Part shown: piece after piece, positions 35,447 through 47,861 of the stretch
Layout: each line of letters opens with the position of its first letter
How positions within the stretch are numbered: the stretch's first letter is position 1
DNA from: Elmis aenea
Lineage: Eukaryota; Arthropoda; Insecta; Coleoptera; Elmidae
Assembly: GCA_947652605.1 (NCBI GenBank)
Contig: OX393577.1
Coordinates: 27,345,466 to 27,409,465 of the forward strand
Direction of reading: 5' to 3'
DNA: 64,000 nt
Notes under the pieces: generated by a model
Told to the model about the DNA's origin: nothing
The model's database searches: none
Seen by the model: the letters and a program-made list of their open reading frames with translations, nothing else
Program-made: the position numbers and the translations under genes

Positions 35447-37720
35447 GTCCAAAGAGTTCTGCACGGCGACATTCCGTATCATTAGGATTTAGGATTGTCC
35501 CACCGTACTTTGAGTAGAATATTGAAAAATAGTTCAAGATTCAAGTAGTGCAAGAAATAAAATCATTGTGTAATCAAAAACTGCATCATTTCCAGAATGG
35601 CGATCTACTTTGGCCAGCGACATCACCAGACCTATTATTGTGTGATTACTTTTTATGGAGATTTTTAAAAGGTTGAACTCATCTTCCTGACAACACCGAT
35701 GAGTTAAAAGCAAGGATTTGTTGTGAAACTGACACGTTGAGATTTTGCAGCGAAATGCGGGGAACCTACATTTGCAAATGTAGGACTGCTTACACAGAGA
35801 ATGTGGTCATCTAGACTCTAGACAATAATATCTTTCGCAAATGACGTTTACGTAGTCATTTATCAATGGCGTAGTTTTAGCCTTCCGATAACCAGGTTTG
35901 TAATGATTTAAAAACTATTTAACATTGCAGTAAAGAGTTTTTAAGATATTACATTCCCGTGCGCCATTTTGCATAATTTTAATAAAAATTGTGTTCCTGC
36001 GGTTTTTATTTCCAAATGCTGACAATAACGGTTTCACTCGGGGCAACTTTAAGAAGTGCTGGGATTTAACGAAAAAAAATTGACTCCATCAGGCGCAGAT
36101 AGGCTAAATATTGAGAAACACGAAAATTTCTGCCCTTGACTTCCTTTCGAACTGCAAGCTGCAAGTCCCCCATCATTTGTACTGACTGCCTCTCTTTCGG
36201 TGCGTTTGATGCCAAATGAACATTTCCTTTATTTATGCGACTTAAACCATAAAATGTACTTTTTATTTGCCGGTATTACAAATAAATATTCAGTATATGT
36301 ACCTCCATTTTTACAGAAAGTATGTAATTAAATTTATTTATAATTAATTTTGCCTTTTATCGCTTAATATTATAATTGGCACTTGTATTGTATGTACTTG
36401 AAGGGATTTGTTCTGCTTGTTCATAATTGTTTTTATTCATTTAACATAACTAACCGTAGAGAATCATCCATGGTTCTATTTTCCTTAAATGTTAAAAATA
36501 TTTATTAACACGAAAAACCGTAAACGTCTAAAAGCACAAAGAAGAAGTCATTTTTCACGGTGTATAAAATAATGTGGTTCATAGATTTTTAAAATAGCAT
36601 AGCGTGTTTTGTGAACGAATACGCGGCCACTGACTGTCAGTATGAACTGGTTCCGGGGCCTGTATGGCTCGCACTTAATTTCACGTCCCGTCGACCCGTT
36701 GAGAAACGATCCGAACTGGCCAGCTATTTTATGACAAATAATCTACATTACTTTACCACAAATGCTCGTGAATTTTAACTTAAATATTTGCTGGGATTTA
36801 TTTCGATCGTTTATGGTGCTAACCAAACGCTATCATTCTTTTACGTATTGTTTGAATTCATAACCGTCGGTTTTACGAAGGGGTAAACATTTTACGAGAG
36901 ATTTAACAAAAATGCAAGGTATAAAACATTATGGTCGGTTCTACTGATAAATGGTGCTGTCGTAGAAATATGAAAATATTTATTAGTACCTACAACTTTT
37001 GCTCTTAAAGCAATGGTCCTTACCGTGATGGGTGTATATCAGGTGTAAATAATATCAAATGATTTCCAATTAGCAACTATTTGTATATTTACGCGTATCA
37101 TTTCGAAAGAAAAAAATACAACAGAATTTAATCCTGAAAATTTGATTTTGATTTGTAGTTATTTTTTGGTGTTGAATAATTTACTATAAAATATTTGTTG
37201 AATATGAAGTTGTAATTGCCAATAATTTTGAGTTAATTTTTTTACACGAACTCTGTTATTAATCGTTAAGATTCTGTTTAGACTAAATCTTCGTGTAAGT
37301 CTTCATACAGCATTATATGTACGTTACTTCAGGTCAAAAAAATGATTTTGTACCCTTTTTAACACATCTCAAATCAAACAAAAATTTTAATAACATATTT
37401 AGTATTAATATTAAGCAGTGTTATTTTGAAAAACGAATTAGGGGTATTACATTAATCTATATACATCTTAGATATACGTAACCGTTTTTATGCAAAAAAA
37501 TTTGTGATTGTTTTAAAATAGACGATGAAAATAAAGCAACAGTAGCTATTCTGCCCATTTCAAAAATGTGTAAATACTCAGAATACAGTAATAAACGTAT
37601 TTTAAGTATCTTGGTACAGATGCATCGATAAGTAGGTATTCTTAAAGCAAGTATATAACCTTTAAAATAAACACTTTCAATCAAATTTAAAACAATATTT
37701 ATGTCTTTTAAAAATTGGTA
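35447..37720. other. Non-coding stretch with GC-richer islands
   Basis: No genes recognised. About 36000-36220 and 36620-36740 (including cggccactgactgtcag and cacgtcccgtcgacccg) are less AT-rich, unique here, and could be conserved regulatory DNA. The rest is AT-rich. Confidence 0.35.
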
Positions 37721-37726
37721 TGAAGC

Positions 37727-37930
37727 AGTAGCGGACTTAAGGGTGGAGGCAGTCCGCCTCGGGTATCAAGATAGCAACGGTACCATAGAATGAACTATAT
37801 TATTAAGAATAAAACATCATGTCGTTTTTTTTTTTTTAATTTAACTGAATTATTCGCAAAAAAAAAGGGAGGGGGTGTCGCACAATATTGCGCCCCGGTT
37901 GTTAACCTTTCTTAGTGCGCCGCTGGTGTT
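37727..37930. mobile_element. Probable short MITE (cagtagcggac end)
   Basis: Left cagtagcggacttaaggg and right cctttcttagtgcgccgctg form an imperfect inverted repeat. Between them lie ggcagtccgcctcggg on the left, a T-rich centre and gcgccccggtt on the right. No clean TSD. Similar in style to the elements at 23797 and 29315. Confidence 0.5.
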
Positions 37931-38391
37931 GGAGCAACGATTATTTAAATAAACTTATAAAATATATTTATCTCAATTGGAACTAGAACTGGCTTACAAA
38001 TGATGTTTTTAGGGCAAACATTTTACTTGAATGGGCTAAACGACAAAATAAAGAATTTTGATAAATACTTATTACACTTTTTAAATCAAAATCAAAAAGA
38101 TCGTCGGTACTTTGCTGCTTCTGATAAATGGGAAATGTTCTTGCATAGCATACGAACGTGGCAATGATAAATTGATTATCGCAGCGAATGTTTTCCAACA
38201 CCATCGTGCAACTGACCAAGTGAAAAATTCGTTGCACGCCTTATTACAGTTTAGAAAAACCCAAAAATCATCGACTGTATAAAATGCAACCTCAATTATT
38301 GTCTTTAAAAGTAATATTTAAAAAAAAAGCACAATAACTGCGTGAATTGTAAATCCACAGAAAGAGGTATACAAAAATTATGATCGCTATA

Positions 38392-39397
38392 CAGGGTGTC
38401 CCGTATAAAATTTCCAGCATGGGGATCTCGCCTATTATAAGAGATACAGGTTTGCTTAAATTAGATAAATTATTAATAAGTACGAGAGGAAATTCAATCT
38501 ATGTTTAAAAATACAAAATTCCTCTTACTTTAGATATTATAGCAAAAAAATTACAATGTCGAATTTCTTTTCTCTCTCGTAACTTTTTCGTGTTAATTCT
38601 TAATCATAATGATTAATTTTATTAAAACTTTCTAAAGGTACTTTTTAATAAAGAATATAACTGTTATTTTAGATCTTTTTTATCACTTACCATTTTTTAA
38701 ATGTTAACCTAACTTCGTTTTTTCTTATCGACCGCAAATTTGGCTAAGGAACAGTTAAATGTTTTTTTTTCTCTCTTTTTATTGGATATTATTTGCTATC
38801 TATTTTCATAAATAAGTCACAAAATGAGAAAGAATCGTATTTTACCAATCACCTATCAAGTTATCTATGAAAATTAAAACAAAAAACAACTAACTAAATG
38901 TCAAATGACAGGATCAATTGTCTGCGGTATTATTTATAAGAATATTGTAGTATTGTTGTGTATTTCAATACTTTGTAGTAGTTGATTATTTTTTTTTTTT
39001 GATTTTGTGACTTATAAAAATAGATATAGCAAGAAATATCTCATTAAAAAAAAAAAAAACATTTAGCTATTCCAAAGTCAACTTCGCAGCCCGTAAGAAA
39101 AAATTAAATTAGGGGTAATATCTCGAAAATTGCAAGTGATAAAAAAAATCTAAAATAACAGTTACATTCTATATTAAAAAGTATCTACTTTAAAAAAGTA
39201 CTACATAATTGAATAAAAAAAGTTATGAGAGTAAAAATAAATTAAACATTTTCATAATTTTTGTTATAACATCTGAAGTAAGAGGAATTTTGTACTTTTA
39301 AAAATAAACTGTAACTCCTCTCATCCAATTTAAGCAAACCTGTATCTATTATAATATGCGAAATCCCCATGCTGGAAATGTTATCTGGGACATTCTG
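38392..39397. mobile_element. Fold-back element, agcatggggat family (copy 1)
   Basis: The left end cagggtgtcccgtataaaat is followed by ttccagcatggggatctcgc. The right end is the complement, tttcgcatattataat-type sequence running into catgctggaaatgttatctg and ggacattctg. TA lies on both sides (38390-38391 and 39398-39399). The mirrored arms, about 430 bp each, share aataactgttacattctat, gtttgcttaaatt and aagtcacaaaat-type blocks and meet near 38900-38990. No transposase. Confidence 0.85.
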
Positions 39398-39428
39398 TAT
39401 CATATAGTCTACCAAGGATAATAACGAA

Positions 39429-39490
39429 CAGCATGGGGATCTCATTTATCATGAGATATACGAAGTTGGTTAAACTAAAATGTTTTATAT
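39429..39490 (+). repeat. Fragment of the agcatggggat family end
   Basis: acagcatggggatctcattt, then atcatgagatata and gttggttaaacta, repeats the subterminal order of the element to its left, 30 bp after that element ends. It is a separate broken terminus in the same orientation as the left end. Confidence 0.6.
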
Positions 39491-41380
39491 TCGATTACGG
39501 TATTTTTTTTACATTGTGATGCGTCACAAATCGGGCTTAACATTTTTAATGTTCATTTGTTTTTTTAAATTAATACAAAACTTTATATGGATGTCATATT
39601 GTAATATGTCGTCGTTACATTGAATTTTTTATTACATTTTTAAGGATTTGAAACACTCTAGAATACATAATATAAGAAAATTGCAATTAAATGCTATAAA
39701 ACAAATAAAAGTAATAAAAAACGTTTGTGACATTTGTTTTTAACGCATTAAATGTAGTCATAATTAAATAGTGTCGGTAAAAAACTACCAGTAGTTATTG
39801 TTCGTTGTGAAGAAACAAATGAGGATACAAAATTTAAAAAAAAAACACCCTTTTTAACATCCGACGATCTGGAAAAGGAGCCCTGAGCTTAATTTTAGTT
39901 ATACGAGTATATTGGACTCCAAAATGCGCGACTTATCTCTAATTTAACCGACTTCGTATCTTTTAATAACCGAGATGCTCATGTAGTTCATTCTTATCCC
40001 AGAGTGTTTGTAACTATTGTTCCATTTTGATTTCTTGCACACCACAATAGGTAATGTCTAATCTTATTTTACAGTTAGTGATACTCAGGATTAACTCAGT
40101 CTTTTAAAGACTGACTGTTGTTAAACTTGATTATCCCCAGAATTAGTAAAATTCTCTCAACAAAGCAACATTCAGCTCCACGATTATACGTATACTACTA
40201 CATTTAGTCAGTCCATCTAATTTCAACTCAATTACAACAATCTAGGGATTGTTGCCGGGATTCTGCATTATATGTTTGCAAGAATACATTTCACTGAACA
40301 ATACTACGCCTGCATTCCCGCCATTCTAGTTCGGCACTTGCATATATCACTAGGTATTACATTACATAACCGCGTTTCGCTGCCTGTCACACGCCAGTGC
40401 ATGAATTCAGAGATTTCAATTGATATTTTGCTGCTGTCTCTGACGCCTTTCTACGCAAGAAAAAAAAAGACTAATGATCTTGCTCAGAGGAAAATGGCAA
40501 ACAATTCGAAATACAAAGCGAGTTCGTTTTTCTGTATATTAGTTGTGTGTAGAAGAGATTCATCACTTCGTTTTAAAACATTAAAAGTATATATTATAAA
40601 GTATGAAACTGGATTCCGAAATGTCAAACAATATACTGCGGCGTTGGTAATATTATTTACGCAGATACAAGTAATGTTAAATGTTCAAGCTATAAATTAT
40701 TTTATGCTGTTTTTGGCATTTTTGCACCATTTTGTAGGGAAAATAATTTTTTTATCTGAACATTTTCAAGTTTTTCCATTGTTTAATTAATAATAATGCT
40801 TTCCTCATCACCAACCCTTGTTGCTTATATTAGTTTAATAAAGTATTATACCAAATTCATTGAAAAAACCGGACTAACTTTACAATAATTTTAAAACAAT
40901 TGTTTTATGATTCTGTTCTACTTATTAAATATAATTAAGAAAACCTTACAAACGATGTGTACGAAATGTGAAAATTTAAATAAACAATTTGCACTAGAAT
41001 CCGTGATTTTTATATTCCCACCGGTTGCATCCCTGCCAAAGTGGTAAATTTCTTGTATATTTCATGACTCACTCAAGGTCCACGTCTACTCTTGAGTTTT
41101 GGAATTGCCAATGCACACTGCGATGATGAAATTTTCATGAGTGTTCATCTGGATCTTTACAACATGCATGAAGTCTTAATTTGTCGCTTCGGGATATGTC
41201 CAACAGACAACTCATGTAAATTGATGCGGTGCATCAAACAATGACTGGTAAGGACATAAAAATCAATATGTTTAAACTGTTAGAGTCAATTTTATTTATC
41301 ATATTTTAAAAGAGATATTAGGGGTCGTATAGTTTTCACTAAAATATTATAAAAATTCGTATGAACATCTGCAAATAAAA
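39491..41380. other. Non-coding stretch
   Basis: No genes recognised. The longest uninterrupted frame of the window (40272-40790, plus strand, 172 codons) lies here. Its translation has low-complexity hydrophobic runs and no family likeness. The part at about 40280-40460 is less AT-rich and could be a regulatory island. Confidence 0.35.
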
Positions 41381-41389
41381 ATCTTCAGA

Positions 41390-42010
41390 GGTGCATGGTA
41401 TTTAACTTATAAAGGGTATATTAGGAAATTGACTCTTAGGGTCCAGTTGGTATAGCAAACAGACTGAACTTTTAGCAATAAGGTTTAGCCAAAGTTTTAG
41501 CATATGTGCCCCCTGCTGGAATAGCACGAATTTGATTTATGCACGATGGGTTCCACTTCATTTTCAATTATTCGACAGACAGTGTCTTATCAAAAAATAC
41601 AGTGAAATTGGATAGGATGAAAAGATTTCATCTGAGGGATCTTAAGGTCTTCTGACCTAAATCCCATAGACTTCTTTGTAATAATACTTAAAAAGTTTAG
41701 TTCATTTATTTCCAATCAATGACTTGGCAGATTTATTGCAACGAATGGAGAATTCTTGTTATACCAAGCATTTTTGAAAGAGGACGCAGTTTCACGCATC
41801 TGAAAGCTATGTTTAAGCCGAAATTCATTACATATAACATTTTTCAAAATGATGCAAGGTGTTACATAACCATGATTATCGTATTTTTTCATGAAAAATG
41901 AGAGGCAAGTTAACTTAAATAACCTACATCTTTAAAAGAACTGATTTACAACCTGTTCGCCTAAACTTGTTTTCTTTTAGTAGGAACTATGTGTCCCTTA
42001 AATTATTGTT
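41390..42010 (+). pseudogene. Second mariner-type transposase relic
   Basis: The plus strand has broken frames matching the C-terminal half of a mariner DDE transposase. Near 41535 one frame reads FMHDG and, after a one-base shift, VPLHFQLFDRQCL, the counterpart of the family's QDGAPPHF block with the second catalytic Asp. Near 41650-41700 SSDLNPIDFFVIILKKF corresponds to the RSPDLNPLDFFLWG block. Past 41760, ERGRSFTHL is like the family's C-terminal G.HFEHL motif. Several stops and shifts separate these. It differs in sequence and strand from the relic at 29.6 kb. TIRs were not identified. Confidence 0.75.
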
Positions 42011-43835
42011 TTTTTTTAACACTCTGAATATTCACGTGCACAAGCGAGTTATGGAACCCACGTTTTACGCTATATTAATTTTATTTTTTAATAGTAAATA
42101 GCTTCATGTTTTCCTCTTACGTTGTCAAAGCCTATGTTACCATGATTTGATACAGTTTAGTTACAATGTTGTAGTTTACTTAAATGATATTATCGTGAAC
42201 GTAATAAACTCTGCAAATTCTTTTGCTTTTAAAAATACATAATAAAAGCTTATTGATTTTTTAAAAGTTAATGTAAACAATCTCGATGTGTAAAAAGCTT
42301 TGTAACAGTTGTACTCTTCAGTTGCTATACATCTCTAATTAGTTTTGGTTTGTTTCCTTAACTCTAAATAAGTAGTACCTCCGTTTAAAGTTTTAATAAT
42401 TTTATTCTTTAATCGACGAACAAAATACTTGGCGCAATCCCGTAGGATTTTACAACAAAATAACTAGTGTTACTTACTTGTTCTTATTAGTTGGCAATTA
42501 TGTAGAAGCCACAAAAACTTTAAATCTACCGGTTTGTATTAACATTTATGCGCATTGTTATGTACGTGTGTATATTTATATAGCTGTATATATTCCCTAA
42601 TTGATTATTCTGCACTGTGCTCCACATATTTCGGTAATAATTTGAACATCTGTTCTGGGTTGCTTTGCATAATACTGTTTTCTGTTTCCAGGTCTCACCG
42701 GCGACCGCCAGAATCCTGATTAATTAGGTGAGTGTTGATGATCTCGGTCATTAGTATGATTCATGTCACCACCGCTCGGTAATTAGGAGGGTTACTCTAC
42801 CCGTTGCGGTAACTGATGAACTGAGCCAGCACAAAATTTTAATCGCCAGGGACAACGTTATTTAATTGGCAATGTGCGATAAGTTTCACTTTATTATGGA
42901 AGGTTTTTTAAATTATGTCCTACCTTTTCATCACTACATTAGCAATATATCAATAAATGAAATGGCATTTATAAATTATTACGCTTTTCCTAAATAAAAG
43001 CAATAGGTAATTTTAAAATTTTATTTTTGTCATCTATATTTACCGTATTCCCTTCAATTGGTCATCTGCCGAACATAGAGGTAGTTTTGCTTATGAGGAT
43101 ACCGCTAAAAAAGGTCTCTGTTGGTATGTTATTAGAATAGCTCGAATTTTTCCACATATTGGAGCATTTTTCGCGATTGGAAATAAAATGAAGCCGAATA
43201 CAAAATTGTGTAATACGGTGAATGTTTGAGAAAAAGAATTCAATTTTTTGCTTAATGTGATCGCGCACAGAGAGCGCTCCTTGGTAATGGATTATGGTTA
43301 TGGAAAAAGCATTCATTACTTTTTGGTTTTTCTCATTTAAAAAAATAAATATAGTAATAAGGTTATTGCGGTTAAAACACAAATTTGGCCAATAAAGCAC
43401 TAAGCAAGTCGCATAACTGACCACGATACAAATTATTTTGAAAGCCAAACCGATGTGTCACGGGGTGATGAATAATTATAACGATGACGGCCATGTAGCA
43501 AAAGGCACCTGATTAGGCGTTTAATGAAATAAACTGCGAATCATACACATTACATTAAATAATAATAAAATTAGAGACAAATAATAAAAATCGTGTAAAA
43601 ATTGTACTTTTTGTCTCGGTTTTCTACAAATGTATATTTAAATTAGTGTGTCATGGATTTTTACCTATGTATTCTTTAATTATCGTTATAGATATTTTTG
43701 CACTTTCTCTAAGTTTTGGTGCAATGTAATAGTTTTTATGCGCTTATAAGTTTTAGTAAAATAACGTTTCCATCAAAACATAATTTCTATTTTATTATTG
43801 TACCTATTCGCTAATTGCCGAGCTGCATATTTGTA
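42011..43835. other. Non-coding stretch, with a possible microexon near 42.7 kb
   Basis: Mostly AT-rich, without TE ends. About 42680-42860 is GC-richer. It contains a pyrimidine-rich acceptor-like tract ending in ttccag at 42691, a 36-bp segment, and then a donor-like gtgagt at 42728. The segment is too short to assign to any gene. Confidence 0.35.
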
Positions 43836-44422
43836 CAGGTTGGCCTATTTTCGATGCCCATACAGGGTTATCTCGGTTATTTACAGAGAAAGAAAAAAAC
43901 TAAGTACGCAGTCGCAAATTATTTTTTCGAGAGAATGCATTGCCGTAAACAGATTTTTGATATCTTTTTTAATTTTCGAAATATAGCCAAAAACCGATTT
44001 TTGGCAATTTTCAAAAATGTTAAATATCTCGCTTAAACGAAAAGATAGAAAAAAGCTTTGAAGAAATTTTTGGCATGGTTTTTTGTCCTTAATAAGAAAG
44101 CGATATTCAATTTTTTTTACTCAAACGAATATCGATATATTACAACTAACTTTCTTATTCTTAGGACAAAAAACCATGCCAAAAATGTCTTTAAAGTTTC
44201 TTTTTGTTTAAGCGAGATATTTAACATTTTTGAAAGGTGCCAAAAATCGGTTTTTGGCTATATTTCGAAAATTAAAAAAGATATCAAAAATGTTAAATAT
44301 CTCGCTTAAACGAAAAGATACAGAAAAACATTAAAGACGTTTTTGGCATGGTTTTTTGTCCTCAATAAGATAGCGATGATCAATTATTTTTACTCATTTA
44401 AATAGCGATATATTACACTTAA

Positions 44423-46020
44423 GGCCCTCTGCACACGGAGCAACTCAAAACAAACTGATCACCGACGCAAATCACCAACCGGTCCGCAATGAGTTGCAAC
44501 CTGTGTAATTGAATGGGACACTGCAGACGGGGCAACTCGTTACAAACCAGTCGGCAACGCGTTGGCAATCAGTTGTAGGCAACTCAACCTGTCAACTCGT
44601 TTTGGACTTGAATCACCAACCAGTTGCTTGTTCGGCCGATTGCATCAGCGGGGAGAATATCTTGTATTGTTTTTCTTGTACAGATTTCAATATAGAATTA
44701 CAAACGTTTGAAACTGTGTGTGACACGGAGACATATTTTATATACAATTTACTAACCATGCACATGCGCCTAAACAGTATAAACACAGATAAGACCCAAA
44801 CAGAATGCGATTTTCGGGTTTTTAGTTTTGGGTTTTGATGGTAGAAGTACAGATTACAAAGAAAGAATTGATAGGGGTGGTAGTGGCATATGGCTCGAAT
44901 GAGAATGCGGCAGAAGAGGATAAGAGTAGTGGTATACTACGGTTCCTGCGACAGTTCGATGGCATATTCATCCGGAGCTTACTATGATCGATGTTTAAAG
45001 GTCGCGAAGAAGTCTTTCAAGGTCGTCGACAATGACCAGAGGGTGGTTGCTGAAACATTTCAAAGACTCCTTCAGCAACCAAGCAACCACCCTCTGGTCA
45101 TTGTCGACAACTTTGAAAGACTTCTTCGGCAAACCCTAAAACCACGCCCTCAAACATTTCAAAGACTCCTTCAGCAACCACCTTCTGGTCATTGTCGACG
45201 ACCTTGAAAGACTTCTTCGCGACCTTCAAACATCGATCATAGTAAGCTCCGGATGGACATGCAATCGAACTGTCGCAGGAACCGTAGTATACCACTACTG
45301 TTATCCTCTTCTGCCGCATTCTCATTCGAGCCATATGCCATTACCACCCCTATCAATTATTTCTTAGTAATCTGTACTTCTACCTATATGCACTCCCTCT
45401 AAAACAAGGTATTTATCCCTTATAATTACCATTTTAAACAATAACATCATCCTACTTCGGATTACCAAAAATTAACTGTTAACAGGAATTTCTATTGCTT
45501 TTATTTCCTTTAGCTGCAGATGTTCAAAATCAGCCGCTATTATTCACGAACTGAATACGCATCTGTAGCACGCATTTTCTATATCAAAACTTATATGGAA
45601 ATAGGAAAAGTCGTATAGTATTTTCTGTGCAAGAAACTATACAGAATTTTGTACGAAAAACCTGTATGACACGATATAAGATTTTCTGTATAGTATTTGG
45701 TACAGATTTCTATATAGAAAACTATACCGTGCCACACGGGGCTTAAGAATGTTTTAACCGAATTTTTAAGTCAGTTTTGTTCAAAATAAGATTCCACCCA
45801 GTGCAAGCAGAGGTTCTTAAACTTATCGCCATCTAACGAATTTTTAGCCCACAAAGTTTGTGATGTTCCACCATCCATGACCACACAGAAACTACCGATT
45901 TCGATCACTTCTGAGTTGCCCCGTGTGTGGAGCTACATCACTAATGAGTTTGTAACCGGTTAGTAATTTTAATCACAAACCAGTTGCGTTTGTTTTGAGT
46001 TGCTCCGTGTGCATAGGGCC
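44423..46020. mobile_element. PIF/Harbinger-type element nested in the fold-back
   Basis: The termini ggccctctgcacacggagca and tgctccgtgtgcatagggcc are inverted repeats with one mismatch. taa is duplicated at 44420-44422 and 46021-46023, the 3-bp TWA-type target site of PIF/Harbinger. The other arm of the host fold-back (near 46130, acctaacttt when complemented) shows the uninterrupted site. The subterminal zones are arrays of gcaactcgtt / aaccagt-type words. A 545-bp palindrome sits inside. No recognisable transposase or Myb-like ORF. Confidence 0.88.
44840..45384. repeat. 545-bp palindrome with open frames on both strands
   Basis: ggtagaagtacagattac at the left is mirrored by gtaatctgtacttctacc at the right. 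Arms of about 240 bp are nearly identical and GC-richer than anything nearby. Each arm read inwards opens a frame starting MARMRMRQKRI that continues VVVYYGSCDSS and AKKSFKVVDNDQ. The arms differ by a few substitutions (for example M/I and R/K). The centre contains a direct repeat of catttcaaagactccttcag. I do not recognise the product. It may be a duplicated, inverted piece of captured exon, or simply open by composition. Confidence 0.8.
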
Positions 46021-46442
46021 TAACTTTCTTATTTTAAATAGCAACCATAGTTGCCTTTGACATGAATCTAAAGCTTATTTTTTGCGTTTTTAAAAAATAT
46101 ATAATTTGCTTATGGTTGCTATTTAAAATAAGAAAGTTAGGTGTAATATATCAATATTCGTATAAGTAAAAAAAAATGAATATCGTTATCTTATTAAGGA
46201 CAAAAATGTCTTTAAAGTTTTTTTTATCTTTTTGTTTAAGCGAGATATTTAATATTTTTGAAAAGTTTGAAAAATCGGATTTTGGCTATATTTCGAAAAT
46301 TAAAAAAGATATCAAAAATGTGTTTACGACGACAATGAATTTCACTCGAAAAAAAGAACTCGAGACTACGTACTTAGTTTTTTTCTATCTCTAATAATAA
46401 CCGAGATGCCCTGCATGGGCATCGAAAATAGGCCACCCTGTA

Positions 46443-47853
46443 GACGCTAATGGATACCCATTTTCAAAAATCATAGGATTTTTTTGCAGTTTATTTCATT
46501 CAACGCCTTTTGCATTACGGCAGTCATGGGTTCAATTACTCGTCGCCCTTCTTTCACACACTTTTTTTTTCAAAATTGCGTATTGTGAGTCACGTATGCG
46601 ACTTACTTGGTTCATTTTTGGCCAAATTTGTTTTTCAACCTCGACAGCCCTACTAACTATTCAGCCGCAAATATTACAAAGCACCTAAATAATTTTAAGA
46701 TTTATCACTTCATTGACAGAAAAAGTTCTTCGTCCATAATATCATGCAAATTGAAAAATAAATCAAGCCATGTGCATTCGTTTTCATGCGCCTCTCATAC
46801 AATCGCGTTTTGTAAATAGTGCCGTTTTTGTAAATTTTTTGATAGCAAATTGCTTAATTTGGTTCATTCTCAAATGTATACATTTTAACGAAAATCGTAG
46901 AAAATAGAGCAGTCTGCGAAACGAGAGATTATAATTCGACCACAATGTAAACTGTAAACCGATTTGCCGAGGCCTCCCCTCCACCATAATTGCTTAAGTA
47001 ATGCTAGTCGAGTAAGAGATTCTATGCGACTTTAGTTTTTAATAAGTTGAGGTGCACATAATAAACCCAAAGTGAGCACTACATTACGAGTAGCGATGAA
47101 AATCTCAATATTAAATTTTCTTAATAGTCGAAACATTTTGTATATTTCACATCAACTGTTGTGATAACAATTTTAATTGATGCGTCCACATAACAATCCC
47201 AAATAAACTTGTAATGCCACATGTATAACACGATATAATTGAATAATTATTCACAAATAAATATTATTCCAACACGTATTAGTACGTTTTGCAGTAAGTA
47301 CTTTTGTATATAATTTATGACAGATATTACATTTGTCATTAATATTATATATTCACATGAAACATTAAACAAACGTTTTAATGTCACATAACACGTAATG
47401 TGTAATTAATGTTTGGTAACACAAGGTATAATGTTAATTTCAATAATTGTATCTCAAAATATAGCATTCAAATGAACTTATCCTTACGAAAAAAATCATT
47501 TATTCACCTCAAGGATCACAAGAAATAACGCAGTTAAATCATAAAGGTAATAATTTTAACACAAAAACAAACCAATGTCATGAGAGGTAAAATTAAAGTA
47601 ATACATTTGTGACCTAATAAAAAGTACAATTTTACGAATACATGTAAAATCATAAGTTGAATAGCTCTATATCAGATTTTTTGTTAAAGAACAAACGCGT
47701 CTTAAAAATACTATAGATTTACTTATCAATAAAGAATCAAATATTTATCACAAATAATTTTTAAGCATGTTTAAACATATTTATATTAAAAAAATAATCG
47801 CTTGAAACATAATTCGTCTAACATTGGCTATTTAAAATTGGTTTGACTGGTTG
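46443..47853. other. Non-coding stretch
   Basis: AT-rich sequence. Frames at 46607-46987 have no recognisable family, and no TE ends are seen. Confidence 0.4.
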
Positions 47854-47861
47854 GTTTACAT

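Larger units (their letters stand above)
43836..46440. mobile_element. TA fold-back element, host of a nested Harbinger MITE
   Basis: Left caggttggcctattttcgat followed by gcccatacaggg, and right ccctgcatgggcatcgaaaa followed by taggccaccctg, are inverted repeats. TA lies on both sides (43834-43835 and 46441-46442). The left arm is itself reiterated: aatgttaaatatctcgctta occurs in both orientations between 43990 and 44320, with aggacaaaaaaccatgcc and its complement. Central sequence 46023-46139 is a hairpin (aactttcttattttaaatag / ctatttaaaataagaaagtt). The 1.6-kb insertion at 44423-46020 accounts for most of the length. No transposase. Confidence 0.88.

Noticed and set aside
40272..40790. 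172-codon open frame, the longest in the window
   Set aside because: No recognisable domain, hydrophobic low-complexity runs, no promoter, splice or poly-A context; AT-rich codons look unconstrained.
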